A stretch of DNA of 64,000 nucleotides from the NCBI GenBank assembly GCA_027405735.1, contig JAPEHQ010000017.1, forward strand, positions 379,501 to 443,500, read 5' to 3'. This document shows, in pieces, positions 43,321 to 54,257 of the stretch. The notes beneath the pieces were generated by a model. The model was not told the origin of the DNA. It worked only from the letters and a program-made list of their open reading frames with translations, and made no database searches. Origin of the DNA: Mucor racemosus (taxonomy: Eukaryota > Mucoromycota > Mucoromycetes > Mucorales > Mucoraceae). The stretch's first letter is position 1. The number at the start of each line of letters is the position of its first letter. A program made the translations under genes and the position numbers.

Positions 43321-46194
43321 TTAATAACCTAAACGACTTAGAAAATCGGCGGCTTCATTGACTTTGCCTTTTCTATATATAATTTTAAAGTTATATTCAG
43401 ACAGTATTTCGATCCATCTTGCAAGAATTCCTGTAGGTTGTTTTGTTTTAAGTAACCCCGAGAGAGAGGAGTGATCAGAAATGATAGTGATCTGAAATTG
43501 TGATCCCAGAAGGTAAGGGCGATAAAGTTGTACAGACCATACAACAGCTAACAACTCTAATTTTGAGATTCCATAATTCTTTTCGCTATTTCTTAGCGAT
43601 CTAGAAGAGAATATAATAGGATATTCGTGTCCCTCCTCGGTCCGCTGGGTGAGGATTGCCCCCAATCCTAAGATTGACGCATCACATATAACTTCAAAAG
43701 GTTTCGAAAAATCAGGTTTTCTTAAAATTGGGTAGCTTGTTAATTTCTCTTTTAATGTATAGAAGGCTTTTGTAGCTTCATCATTCCAAGGAATTTGTTT
43801 GGTGGTTTGTAATTGTTTATGTAACGGTCTAGCAATACGAGCAAATCCATTAATAAATCGTCTGTAGTAAGAGGCTAAACCTAGGAAACTTCGTACTTGT
43901 TTTACAGTCGTAGGTAAAGCGAAATCCTTAACCTTTTCGATAGTGGCAGGGTTCGGTTTAATCGAGTTCCTGGTTACTATGTATCCAAGAAATAAAATTT
44001 CTTCTTTAAAGAAATGACATTTACCGGGATTCAAAACAATTCCATGTTGACTCATTCGAGTGAAAGTAGCTGCCAAGTCGATCAAATGTTGTCTTGGGTC
44101 CTTTGAATTACTATACGTAGTGACATCGTCCAAGTACAACACTATTATCCTATTGATAAGGCCATCAAAGCAACGTTGCATTATGTCCGCAAAGGCTCCT
44201 GGGCTGCTGGCAATTCCTTGTGCTAATTTCCTGAAGTAGAAAGCTCCGACGGAACACACTATAGTGGTGAGAGGTTTTGACTGTTCCGAAATATTTGCCT
44301 GAAAAAATCCTGATCTCAGATCGAAGCAACTCATCCAATGTGCTTCGCTAAGTTGATCCAGCAACTCGTCAATGTTTGTTAAAGGATAATTCATCGGTTC
44401 GCTTTGAGAATTTAAATATCGGAAATCTGCTACGATACGGTAAGTCCCGTCTTTCTTTCTTAACATGATTATCGGGGAGGCCCATTCGGAATACCCTGCT
44501 TTTTCGATAATTCCTAATCGTAGTAACTTGTCGATTTCTTTTTGTAAACTTTCTGTTTCTAATCGAGAAAGTCTGTACGGTTTTACTCTCTTAGGCACAG
44601 CGTTGGGCTTCAGTCGGATTACATGTTCGCCTACGTCAATGTTTCCTATTTTATCATTGTCCCAATCGAAAATATGATCAAATTGATGGATTAAACTCAA
44701 GAAAGCTATTTTTAAATCACTTGGTACATTAGAAATGTCAATTTTCTCTTTAATTTTATCTTCGTATTCTTCATGATTAAAATCTTCGTGTATTTCTTGA
44801 CTACATAGTTCATTCGATAATTCTTCAATATTGAGATTCCCCATTTTATAGGCTTTAAATTCCTCTACATCGCTCATATATATAACTTCCAGATCAGCTA
44901 TAACGTCGTCTGGTTCGAGTACTAGGGTCTTATCAGTGTCATTTACAAGTACCAGTTGCACTTTATCTTGACATTGAACAATGTATGAAGTAGAGTCAGT
45001 CCAGTTGTCATCTCCTTTATTGAAATGAGGGTTCGTAATATCACCTATGACATGATATTTCGGGTTTTTAGTCAATTTGTCTTGCTTTAACAGATGGCGC
45101 AAACTAATATTGTAGGTACGTTCTGATCTAGGAGTTATGTAAAAATAATTGTCTAGTACAGTTATGTCGAAGTTGTCCGTTTCAGGGTTGATATTCAATC
45201 TTAATTGGCCAAATCTAGATTCGTCGTCGAACTCATTATATTCGTCCTCCAGCATCAATAACATTTCAGATTCTGAATCTGACGGCTCAATAGCTAAGTC
45301 ATCGTCTTCGCTGTCATCGTCGTCTTCGTCGCCATTAATTTCCTCTTCATCCTCAGAAGAGTCATTTTGATCAGAAGTCTCAAGAATTAGATTTGGTGCA
45401 ATGACATTGTTATTGGTATTTCCATCGAAAGTATATTTCAACTGAGAAGATTTAATACGCGGATTAGGATTAGATCTAGTGTATGAAAATGTATTCCTTG
45501 CTCTCAATCCTTTATAATCGACCTTAATAACTTTTTCTTCCAGATTAAGTTTCGCCTTTGCTCTTTTCATCCAATTGTTACCAACAATTAGATTTGCAGG
45601 GCATATAGGTAAGACTTCGATGGATCCCGGAATTATAATGTTACCCCCTAAATTTAGAGGTACATCATATACAATTCCTAAAGATGCTTGCTTGGTTCCG
45701 TTTCCTAGAGTAAAAACCGATGTCGATGGAGAATCTATAGATAAAGACAATTTATCTGCTAAATCTTTAGACATACAAGTCTTAGCGGAGCCAGTATCTA
45801 ACATTGTTTTTACTTTAATCTCATTAATGTAGAAGTCAGTATAAATAGCCGTAGTGTCAATATCGTCATCTTCGAAGAAGTTCAAAGATAAATTTTGTCG
45901 AGGTTTTGCTGTAGATACTTTAATAGCTCTAATTAAATCCCTTTTCACCGTTGGTGCAACAATTAATAAATCTTTCATTTTAATATCAGCATTTTGATCC
46001 AAGATATGCCCGACGTTATATGAGATTCTTGATGATAACGGTTCAGAAGGTCTTTTAATAGATTTCGTGTTACTATCAGTAAGGGTTTGATGAGGGAGTT
46101 TCGGTGCAAAAGGTTGTGTTAATACCACAGGTTGGGGTTCGTCAAGGTGTTCAAAATTGACGATAGGTTTCTCGGTTTCCATAGGAGAATCCAT
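43321..46194 (-). CDS. Retrotransposon protease-reverse transcriptase-RNase H
   Basis: 957 residues, uninterrupted. An aspartic protease lies near 130-230 with the active-site triplet in MLDTGSAKT. An acidic low-complexity stretch (about 275-310) and a region without known domains follow. The RT spans about 555-780, with FDLRSGFFQ and the catalytic YLDDV box. RNase H follows (FEVICDASILGLGAIL, then SKLELLAVVW and ISDHSSL), and the ORF ends soon after ADFLSRLGY, where integrase would normally begin. It makes the element's DNA copy in virus-like particles. The start lies 217 nt after the gag stop, with no obvious overlapping frameshift site. Confidence 0.95.
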   Translation of the reverse strand: MDSPMETEKPIVNFEHLDEPQPVVLTQPFAPKLPHQTLTDSNTKSIKRPSEPLSSRISYNVGHILDQNADIKMKDLLIVAPTVKRDLIRAIKVSTAKPRQNLSLNFFEDDDIDTTAIYTDFYINEIKVKTMLDTGSAKTCMSKDLADKLSLSIDSPSTSVFTLGNGTKQASLGIVYDVPLNLGGNIIIPGSIEVLPICPANLIVGNNWMKRAKAKLNLEEKVIKVDYKGLRARNTFSYTRSNPNPRIKSSQLKYTFDGNTNNNVIAPNLILETSDQNDSSEDEEEINGDEDDDDSEDDDLAIEPSDSESEMLLMLEDEYNEFDDESRFGQLRLNINPETDNFDITVLDNYFYITPRSERTYNISLRHLLKQDKLTKNPKYHVIGDITNPHFNKGDDNWTDSTSYIVQCQDKVQLVLVNDTDKTLVLEPDDVIADLEVIYMSDVEEFKAYKMGNLNIEELSNELCSQEIHEDFNHEEYEDKIKEKIDISNVPSDLKIAFLSLIHQFDHIFDWDNDKIGNIDVGEHVIRLKPNAVPKRVKPYRLSRLETESLQKEIDKLLRLGIIEKAGYSEWASPIIMLRKKDGTYRIVADFRYLNSQSEPMNYPLTNIDELLDQLSEAHWMSCFDLRSGFFQANISEQSKPLTTIVCSVGAFYFRKLAQGIASSPGAFADIMQRCFDGLINRIIVLYLDDVTTYSNSKDPRQHLIDLAATFTRMSQHGIVLNPGKCHFFKEEILFLGYIVTRNSIKPNPATIEKVKDFALPTTVKQVRSFLGLASYYRRFINGFARIARPLHKQLQTTKQIPWNDEATKAFYTLKEKLTSYPILRKPDFSKPFEVICDASILGLGAILTQRTEEGHEYPIIFSSRSLRNSEKNYGISKLELLAVVWSVQLYRPYLLGSQFQITIISDHSSLSGLLKTKQPTGILARWIEILSEYNFKIIYRKGKVNEAADFLSRLGY

Positions 46195-46411
46195 TATATG
46201 TATATTTTTTGTTGTTTTAATGTTGGTTTTGTTACTTTTTTTTGAGATTTATCTTTAGTGAGTATAGGAGCTTTGGACACTTCCGGTGGTCTAGAAATTC
46301 TGGCCGCATTAAGGTCTAGGGTCTCGAGAGTGTTCAAAGTGGGGTAAATGGATTTTTGTTGGTTTATAGGCAATTGACCATTAAGATTGTTTGTATCAAC
46401 AATTGCCTCAT

Positions 46412-47782
46412 TTAGTTTTTTGACACGTTGTTATCCTTTATATAATTATTACGCTTTGAATTATAGCCGGATTGAGGGAAACCTCGATTATCACCTTGAC
46501 CTTGTCCACTTGTATTTGGATTAATATTGGAATTTTGTCTAATTTGATTGTCTTGAGGAGGTGGACCACCATCATTCATAGGACGAGCAGGGCCATAATT
46601 ATTGTGTTGATAATTAAGCTGATCTCTGTTGTTATACCCTTGGTAACCATTATTGTTTTGATAGTAGTTTGATTGTTGAGGATATTTAGAGTTCATATTA
46701 TAATCATTGTTTTTGTTATAGCGTGGTTGATACTTAGGACGAACATTGTAATTTTGTCCTTGATCTTGGTCAGGATAGTTATTAAACTCATCATTTTCAT
46801 AATAATTTCTACGATTACTTCTATATGGCTTACGGGCATAAACTCTCTCATTATTCGTCTCCTGAATAATGTTCTTGATGAGAGACTTAAATTCGTTATC
46901 GGATAGGAGCGACTTCACAGTATTGTTACGTATGGCGTTCATGTCAATTTGACCGTTATCATCAGTGTGAGGTATCAATGAATGCAACTCTAATGCCTCC
47001 ATCCTAGCAGTAATGCTAGCAATGGTCGGGGACATTGCATCCACATACGCCTCATTAGCTGATTTTGAGTTATTAACTTCAACGCCTTTCGCAATAACCG
47101 TGTTCTCACTTTTTACCCTTATGGGATTCAAGTTTTTACCGTTATTACCATTGAAATGACCTGTACGAGCATAATTAAAAGGATTGTCCACCAAAGAAAT
47201 AGTTTTCAATGAATGAGCATTCCACCAAGCATTTGAATGTTTGATCCAGTCTTGAAAAGAGATAGCAGATTGTTCCTTACAAAAGATCTTGATGGAGTTA
47301 GCGAGACCTGCTCTGAAACGAGAGTAAATGAACTTTTCGTCGGTGATATTAGCCAAATCAGCAGCCTCGTATAATCGAGACAAAAATTCACTTGGAGATT
47401 CTTGTTGCACTTGATGCATTTCTTCAAACGCACTTTGATAACATTCAATAATTGATTCAGAGATAAAGTGTTCTTGAAGAGCAACAATAGCTTCTTGGTA
47501 AGCTATTTTAGAGAGGGTAATATTTCTTTCCTTCAACAAATTGTCGAAGAAAACAGCAGCGACCCGGCGAAGTTGAGCATGCAAAATTGCAACCTTACGA
47601 GAGTCTTGAGTGATACCATTCATAGCGAAAAACGATTCCAGTAAATGAAGGAAGTGGCGGAAATCTTCTCCTTCGAAACCATAAAATTCAACAATTTTAG
47701 GTTTACTTACGCTAGCCCAGCGGTTAGAATCTTGGTTGCTTGTGGCCAACACAGCGTTTTCGGTAGTAGAGATAGTGGACAT
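46412..47782 (-). CDS. Retrotransposon Gag
   Basis: 456 residues starting 70 nt inside the 5' LTR. The central capsid part (FYGFEGEDFRHFLHLLESFF, then SPSEFLSRLYEAADLA) is a Ty3/gypsy Gag retrotransposon domain. The last third is Asn/Tyr/Gln/Arg-rich and lacks any C-x2-C-x4-H-x4-C zinc knuckle, so RNA binding presumably relies on the arginine-rich region (ARKPYRSNRR). Gag forms the particle shell and packages the RNA. The stop is 217 nt before the pol start. Confidence 0.92.
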   Translation of the reverse strand: MSTISTTENAVLATSNQDSNRWASVSKPKIVEFYGFEGEDFRHFLHLLESFFAMNGITQDSRKVAILHAQLRRVAAVFFDNLLKERNITLSKIAYQEAIVALQEHFISESIIECYQSAFEEMHQVQQESPSEFLSRLYEAADLANITDEKFIYSRFRAGLANSIKIFCKEQSAISFQDWIKHSNAWWNAHSLKTISLVDNPFNYARTGHFNGNNGKNLNPIRVKSENTVIAKGVEVNNSKSANEAYVDAMSPTIASITARMEALELHSLIPHTDDNGQIDMNAIRNNTVKSLLSDNEFKSLIKNIIQETNNERVYARKPYRSNRRNYYENDEFNNYPDQDQGQNYNVRPKYQPRYNKNNDYNMNSKYPQQSNYYQNNNGYQGYNNRDQLNYQHNNYGPARPMNDGGPPPQDNQIRQNSNINPNTSGQGQGDNRGFPQSGYNSKRNNYIKDNNVSKN

Positions 47783-47837
47783 GTTAGAGATACAGATGTC
47801 TTGATAGTTTCTTGATAAAATAGATTAGGATACCCTG

Positions 47838-47852
47838 TTAATGAGCACCACG
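47838..47852 (-). other. Candidate primer-binding site
   Basis: Reading inward from the 5' LTR, two bases (CG) precede TGGTGCTCATTAACAGGG; TGG is the usual start of a site pairing with a tRNA 3' CCA end. I could not assign the tRNA. Its first 11 nt also occur inside both LTRs. Confidence 0.5.
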
Positions 47853-48592
47853 TGTTACGAGCGGTAACTAGTGAAAGTGATAAAGTAATAAGAGAAAGTA
47901 GGATTGAAAGTAAATAAAATAGATATTTCCAGAGCAGTAATGTCTATTCAATGAGCACCAGGTTTATAGTTGTCCAACTAGTAAGTAAATGTTTTATATA
48001 AATGTATATAAAACGAAAGATGTAAATGTGGAAAAGGTACAATGAACTTCTAACGACAGTTCAAGGGATCTAGTATATAATGTAATGTAATATAAAAGGA
48101 TAAAAGACAATTGAGCTCCTAACTAATAGAATAGCGAGCAATTTAGATATGATATAAAGTATGTAAGATATAAGACGATCTTTATTTGGTTGAAGTCTAT
48201 AGCTTCCTTTTTATAATAATTGTATAATTTCTAATTGTTTCTAATAATTTCTATGTCTAGGTAGATAATATGTTCGAGATCAATCTTTAACTGATCTCCT
48301 TCCAATAATTGGGGCAAAATAAGAGTAATTGTGAGTCATGGCAAGATCAAATGGTTGTCGTATCTTGAATGCAGGGATTATATAATAAATTTATGGATTA
48401 AAGAGAGTCGAGTCTCCAGAAGTTTGATTAAAAAGGAATCTTTATGAATATATGGGTGTTGTTACAAAGCCTTCGTGCTTTGAATTTGTGTTTGATTTTA
48501 CTTTTGACAGATTGTGACAGATTTGGAAAGATGAGTTCAAGGGTAACAAAAAAAAAGAGTTTATTCAAATAATAAATGTTCGATTTGTAACA
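47853..48592 (-). repeat. 5' LTR of the Ty3/gypsy element
   Basis: 740 bp, matching the 3' LTR apart from one extra A near 48550. It should hold the element's promoter and polyadenylation signals. Confidence 0.95.
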
Positions 48593-48749
48593 CTATGAAA
48601 GATGGGAAAGAAATCGACTAATTAAAGTGCTGCACCAAGAGCCAAAACGGGCATGCGGAGAACGTCATACGAAAAAGTTGTGGGTTGGTGACATGACACT
48701 AAACAGGAAATACAGTACTACATAATATTATCAAACAAACTTGCGTCCA

Positions 48750-48820
48750 CCAGGATTCGAACTCGAGTCGTGCGCTTGGGAAGTACACTTCTTAACCATT
48801 CGGCCCAACCACCAAGGGCT
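48750..48820 (-). pseudogene. tRNA-like sequence, probably a decayed tRNA or SINE head
   Basis: On the minus strand there are a D-arm-like GGCCGAATGGTTAAG and a T-arm-like GAGTTCGAATCC at tRNA spacing, with an anticodon-loop candidate TTCCCAA (CCC, glycine) between. The acceptor stem does not pair and the T stem has a mismatch, so a working tRNA is unlikely. Confidence 0.4.
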
Positions 48821-49714
48821 TTTTCCAAAAATGCCAAATCGGTCCTCTGGATGAACAGTTGCGTTTTATGTATTTCATATTCCGCTCACACCTTTTCATT
48901 TCGCTTTGCTTGGCCTCTTATTATAAATTCACTGCTACAAAAACATAAAGTCAGATAATAGAATACTAGTATGAAGCTTCGAATTCAAAGAAAGAGGAGA
49001 AAAAGAGTTTAGAAGAGCTTTTTATATTACAATTTAAATGTTTTCATTTGTCAACAGAATAAATTCCTATGAAAATGATGGTTGTGCGATCTCAGTGCAC
49101 ATAATTCAAATTGGACTTCTCTCTGGCAGCCCTAGTACTAATTAACAGATTATTGCAATAAAGTACATAACAGACACTCCTTTTTCTCAAAATGGTTACT
49201 TTTACTTAATTCACGGTCTATACCAATGACAAAATCAATTACATCATACAAAGCCAGATAATATCGAATCGCACTAAACTGAACAACTTCCCCTATCAAT
49301 CGATGTTATTACGTATATTTATAATTAAGATTATATCCTTTGATTTTATAGCTTTCAACAAAATGTGTAGAAATGGCGTGTCTATGCATAAATGACATTT
49401 TCTTTTTCTGGATCATTTATGACATTTTTTTTTAGGGCCATTATAACTAAATTTACAGTTTTCATGGATGGGTGGGTGGATGAATGGGGGGATTTACCCT
49501 CCATTTGTATTATGTTTCCAGTTTCTAAAAGATGCGAAATAAACAAATAAATAACAATATCACAAATCCCGAATTTTACTCATCTAATGCCATTATTTGC
49601 GTGCATTATAGCATTTAAATGCTTGCCATAATAAAAATAATTCATTTTACTGCATTAAGCAAATTTACGATATGTTGATGTAGAAGCAATAAAACTATTG
49701 ATTTCTAATAATAG

Positions 49715-50720
49715 TAATTTTTTATTGACATTACCAAGGATCCCTTTTTACTTTTATCCAAAAATAGACTGAGAAAAGGGATTTATATATATATTAAGAT
49801 TTACAGGAGGTTCCCAACTGTTGTCTAAAATAATCGCCATAAATATCCACAAAATATGGCTCTAAAATATGTTCAATGTAGGGAAAAGGGGTTACATTTT
49901 ATTATTTTATCATTAAATATAGATTGCAGCATATATTTACATATATTTACTTAAATAGGATATGCGGTTAAAAATATACAATTACCTTTTTTTTATTTAA
50001 CCCTGAATCTGACGACAATGGAGAAAATAAATTAAATCTCTATATTTGATTGCTCCATATTTGATCGACCATATCCATAATTATTATCAATCGGTAGTTT
50101 AGGATGTAATTAGCTGATATTTGAGCGTAACTTTAGGCATTTCCATCTTTATCCCATGTAAACACAATTATGCTAGTTACTGTCGCACCAACATCTCCTA
50201 AAATGGATACTTTAATCGACGCATTTCAAGAGCTCTCGAAAGTTTTGAATGCTCCCAAGTACACCAAACGATTACTCTCATTTAATAGATGCAATATGTA
50301 GCATTTTTGGGATTTTTTTTAGATGATGGTTTTTGGGTCGTCTTGGCCCTTATGATAGTAAGCAAAAATTGCCAATTTCGACATTATCGCATTTAAACCC
50401 GGAAAATGGAACTTTTTACTATGGTAAAGATTAATTGAAAAAATCCGTAAAAACTTGCTTTTTTATGTGGTAATGCTTATTTACGCACTATTTATGTTGT
50501 TTTTTGACTTTTTGCCGAAAAACTGAAATTCGTATTATTCAATATTCCTCAAAATTTTGTGTGCAAATTTGTTTTGTTACTGGCACTATTAGATGAAGAA
50601 TTTGATATAGTATAATATTTACTTAATTTACTAGGTCAAAAAGCATAATAAATTGCAAAGTAATATTTGATTTAATTTTTAATTTTTGGAAAAAACGCAT
50701 TTTGAGTTCATTCTGAGGAT
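49715..50720 (+). repeat. Diverged direct repeat D2
   Basis: It is the partner of D1 (38750-39760), in the same orientation. Together they flank the retrotransposon at unequal distances. Confidence 0.75.
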
Positions 50721-50853
50721 TGGAAATCTTGGGTATTTAAAGCCCGATGCACCTCGAAGTTAATGTTATTGCAATTAGAATGCTATAATATGCTATAATT
50801 CTATAAGTATAATACAAAGTAAAGAAAGAAAATTGTAATATCAATGTGTGGCA

Positions 50854-50856
<3 letters not shown>

Positions 50857-50888
<32 letters not shown>
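50857..50888. repeat. (TA)n microsatellite
   Basis: About 16 TA units. Confidence 0.9.
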
Positions 50889-50891
<3 letters not shown>

Positions 50892-53453
50892 GTAAAAACA
50901 TTTATGTTGAATCACTCATGAGAATCCTTTATGGTGCCTGATTTCTTTCGTCGCCACTAACTACTCTGATTTCGTATTTGTTACTACTATCCGCAGAGGC
51001 AAAAACATGATACTATACACAAGCAATTGCTTTGGGCTACAACATATTACTACTGTTATAATTTACTTTTGTTGTAGCAAAAGGCTGAATAAAAGCACGA
51101 TCATGATAACCAAAAGAAGATTCGGCATGTCACAAGCGAGTACCATCATGAAAAATGGTTCGATATGCAGACGATTTACAAGAGGCAGCTTATCTTGGTC
51201 TGTATACTTTTTTTTTTTTTTTATCAATGCAACAACAATGAATGTTATAGCCGTGTTTTCAAGATATTATTAATCATGTGTTGAATGGCAACAGCATGAT
51301 CTATTAATAAGGTGTTTAACGGGAATACCTGAATTAGTAAATCGTGCATTACATTACACACAATTGTATACACAACATTGATATACAGCTTAATTAAAAA
51401 AACAGGGTTTTTCTATGCAAAAATTTCATAATAAATCAGGAAATTAAATAGTAACCATCCAAATATGTCGTTTTGAGGTATACCACATGTAGGTTGGTAT
51501 ATACAATTTTGCCAACAATAATAAAGATACATGGCTATAAATACGGTATTATCATGTACCTATGATGCACATCATTATGATACATGAATCTAAAACACAA
51601 TTCCATGTCATGTAATATAATTTGGTATATAACCAAGATCAAAAAGTACGATATTTTACCAGGAGTAGTTTTTAAAATCATGTAAAAAAAGAAAACTCGA
51701 TGATCGGTTTTTGTTTAGGATATTATTCATGCTTACGAAATCCGAGAGATAAAAAGTGAGAAACCAAGGATCTTGGCAACAAGATCAAAAGGACAGATCG
51801 ATTTTAATTCGTTCAGTTACCAATTGTTTTCATGTGTGCATGCATGTATTTCCTTGAAAGGAGATGGTATTTTTCTATTTATTTTTAACGTTTTTTTTGT
51901 ACTACACTCAATGTAAAATAACGGAAATGACGGCTTGTTGACTAATTTAGACGATTTGGGTTCAACATAAAAACGTTTAAACATCTAGTATAAAATGTAA
52001 AATGGTCGTGGCTGAACATTAAATATACACCATATATGCGACTAACTAATTTTGTACAGAGCTATACTTTCCTTGTGGCCATTATGACATTATTTTTCTA
52101 ATACCGAGCAGTGGCCCGGTTGATTTTTTTTTTTTTTTTTTAGTCTGAAAACTTTCTTTTTATCATGCTGCAGTCTAAAATCCTCGCTATAATGAAAATG
52201 ACGTTTTAAATCAGAAAATAAACTAAAATCCTTATCAAAATCAAAAATGCAATTTAAAATATGATATTAAAAGGGTAATGACACGACATCTAACAAGGGC
52301 TTACTCGTGCTATTTTTGTTATTTATAGTGGCGCATAATTCAGATATGGATTTGTATTCTTTTTCCAAAATCAAGCTGGTGGCAAAAATAAATTTTTTGC
52401 ATCTTTTTTCATGTGGTTTTGTAGATATGCAAACCATTTTGCCGAGGATCAAGAATTTTGTGCTACAAATCACAAGAATGAAATTGACTAAAAATGGCAA
52501 CATCCGACAGTTGTCTATTGGTTCCAAAAGTTTGTTTCAAAATAATAAAAAAGTGATGCGTTTTTGTACAATGTTGTACAATGGCATGAAAGCGTCATGA
52601 TTTAATTTTATACATGTAATCAATATGCAGTATTTTCAATGATAATTAGATAAATGAATTTTGTCGGCAAAATGTTTAGTTTTATGATATCATTTATAGT
52701 TTTTACCGTAGTGGCGCATCTGAAACAACAAGTTTACCAACCACTATATGGCGTATATTTAAAGAATACCCTTTTGGTGTGGCTTTGTGTTGTTTAATAA
52801 GATTAAGCATCTAAATTGCGGAAATGACATTCGATAATTTCTATTCGGACATAACTTTGTACATTTCGCATAGAATATGTTTTCTTTTATCACATAATTT
52901 TATTTAAATAAGATTTCTAAGCAAAGCAATTAATATCTCCATACCACAGAGAGGCACGTTGATATTGGTCATAGGTTTATTCAATTATGCCTCTCTAAAG
53001 TTACACGTTTAGCACAATATGGTCATTTTCCGGAGCTCCGTAGTTTCATGTTGTATAACAGCGAGAATTCATCCAATTAAAGTTAATCTGTGTAATGATA
53101 CATTTATAAAGTAGTACAATATAACAAAAATTTTGATAAGTAATAATAAAGATTTTATTTACAATTGTTATATAAAAAATGATTTATATATCGAGAAAGT
53201 TAAAAAAAAAATAGGGAATAAATTGTGTCTAATGCAAATGATGATATTTGTGTGGCATATAAAAGGAGATAAAGAAATGGGAGGGGAACAAAGTGGGCAT
53301 ATATATGGCTAATAATAAAGGGTATAGAATATTTATTGGGGGAGAAATCATAGTTGTTGGTATTCGTTATAAATGCTGCATAAAATAGGATGGATCATAT
53401 AAATTGATAATTACAAATGAGTGAAAAAGAGTGAATGAATATTGAATTGAAAA

Positions 53454-53513
53454 TTATTGCATAATGAATGAAGGATATGCTAATAAATCTTCGCAATTGA
53501 AATAATCCATACA

Positions 53514-53549
<36 letters not shown>

Positions 53550-54257
53550 AATAGGCATGAATTGGAAAGAATTATCAAACAACATGGTTTGATCTTCTAT
53601 GATCTGCGATAAAGCCCAATCATCACAATAAACCCCCGAGGTTTCCACTTGATAATCAGAGATCGACGAATCAGTTGATGAACAAGGAGATGAAATTAAA
53701 TTCAATTCATCGTAAATCAAAGGAGAAGTATATTGTTGAAATTGTGTTGGTGCTGGTGCTGGTGTAGCTTGTACTGGTGCTGCTTTTACTGTAGGCTTCT
53801 TGGCTTCAATCTCTTTTAATTGAGCAATTCTTTTCTCGAGTTTAGCGATTTTACGTTCCAAATGAGTTACTTGAAGTCCTAAATCATCATATGCAGTCAA
53901 GAGCTCCTTTTCCATTTCACCAAGACGTGTAGCAGACTTTGTTTTATCCAATTCTGGTTTACTGCAAGTATAAGCGTGATGAAGACTTTCGAAATGTACT
54001 GTGATTGTTGCAACTGTGTCATAAGTGAAGGCCAGTTCCTTTTGCAAGCGTTCAATTTCTTGATGTGGGCTTTTTTCAGTTTCAGCTGTCAGTACTGCAG
54101 CAGCAGCAGTAGCAGCAGTAGAAGTAGATGTGGTAGTGCGAGTGGTACTATTTAATGCTGTACGCTTATTAACACGATATGTAGGCTTGTTGGCATTAAT
54201 ACGCTGAGTGGCCCATTTCAAAGGCTTATTGTTATTCTTAATTGTTGAAGAAGTCAT
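53454..54257 (-). CDS. Coiled-coil protein with poly-Asn tract, 267 residues
   Basis: A single exon; I chose ATG 54257 (MTSSTIKNNNKPLKW) because the frame upstream is a Phe/Ser-rich run typical of untranslated DNA. A basic Thr/Ala-rich N-terminus is followed by two helices (about 65-165) with heptad spacing, an Ala/Pro linker, and an acidic, Ser-rich C-terminus with 12 consecutive Asn encoded by a trinucleotide run. The coiled coil matches the small protein at 30164-30469. No known domain was recognised. A basic start, coiled coil and acidic tail could suit a transcription-associated protein, but this is a guess. Confidence 0.7.
53515..53550. repeat. (TTG)n coding microsatellite
   Basis: About twelve units, in frame, encoding the poly-Asn tract of the coiled-coil protein; length variation would change the protein. 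Confidence 0.9.

Larger units (their letters stand above)
39942..48592 (-). mobile_element. Ty3/gypsy LTR retrotransposon, apparently intact
   Basis: Two direct LTRs (739 and 740 bp, differing by one A in a run and otherwise the same where compared) bound an 8.65-kb element read on the minus strand. LTR ends are TGTTAC..GTAACA. The host flanks are CTAT before and CTAT after (ACTAT if one A is shared with the LTR end), fitting a 4-5 bp target duplication. Order on the minus strand: 5' LTR, 70-nt leader, gag, protease-RT-RNase H, spacer, integrase, A-tract, extra ORF, purine tract, 3' LTR. RT before integrase makes it Ty3/gypsy. All main ORFs are open, so it is probably a recent insertion. Confidence 0.95.
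48593..53453. other. Long gene-poor AT-rich stretch with repeat D2
   Basis: No intact gene was recognised. It holds a tRNA-like sequence (48750-48820), repeat D2 (49715-50720), a (TA)n run, and at 52307-52600 an open frame with a slightly protein-like composition (FLHLFSCGFVDMQTILPRI) that might be debris of an old element. A short hairpin (AGAGAGGCA .. TGCCTCTCT) lies near 52948-52998. Confidence 0.45.

Noticed and set aside
45149..45370. Serine-rich ORF on the + strand inside pol
   Set aside because: It is the antisense shadow of the acidic stretch of the retrotransposon pol.
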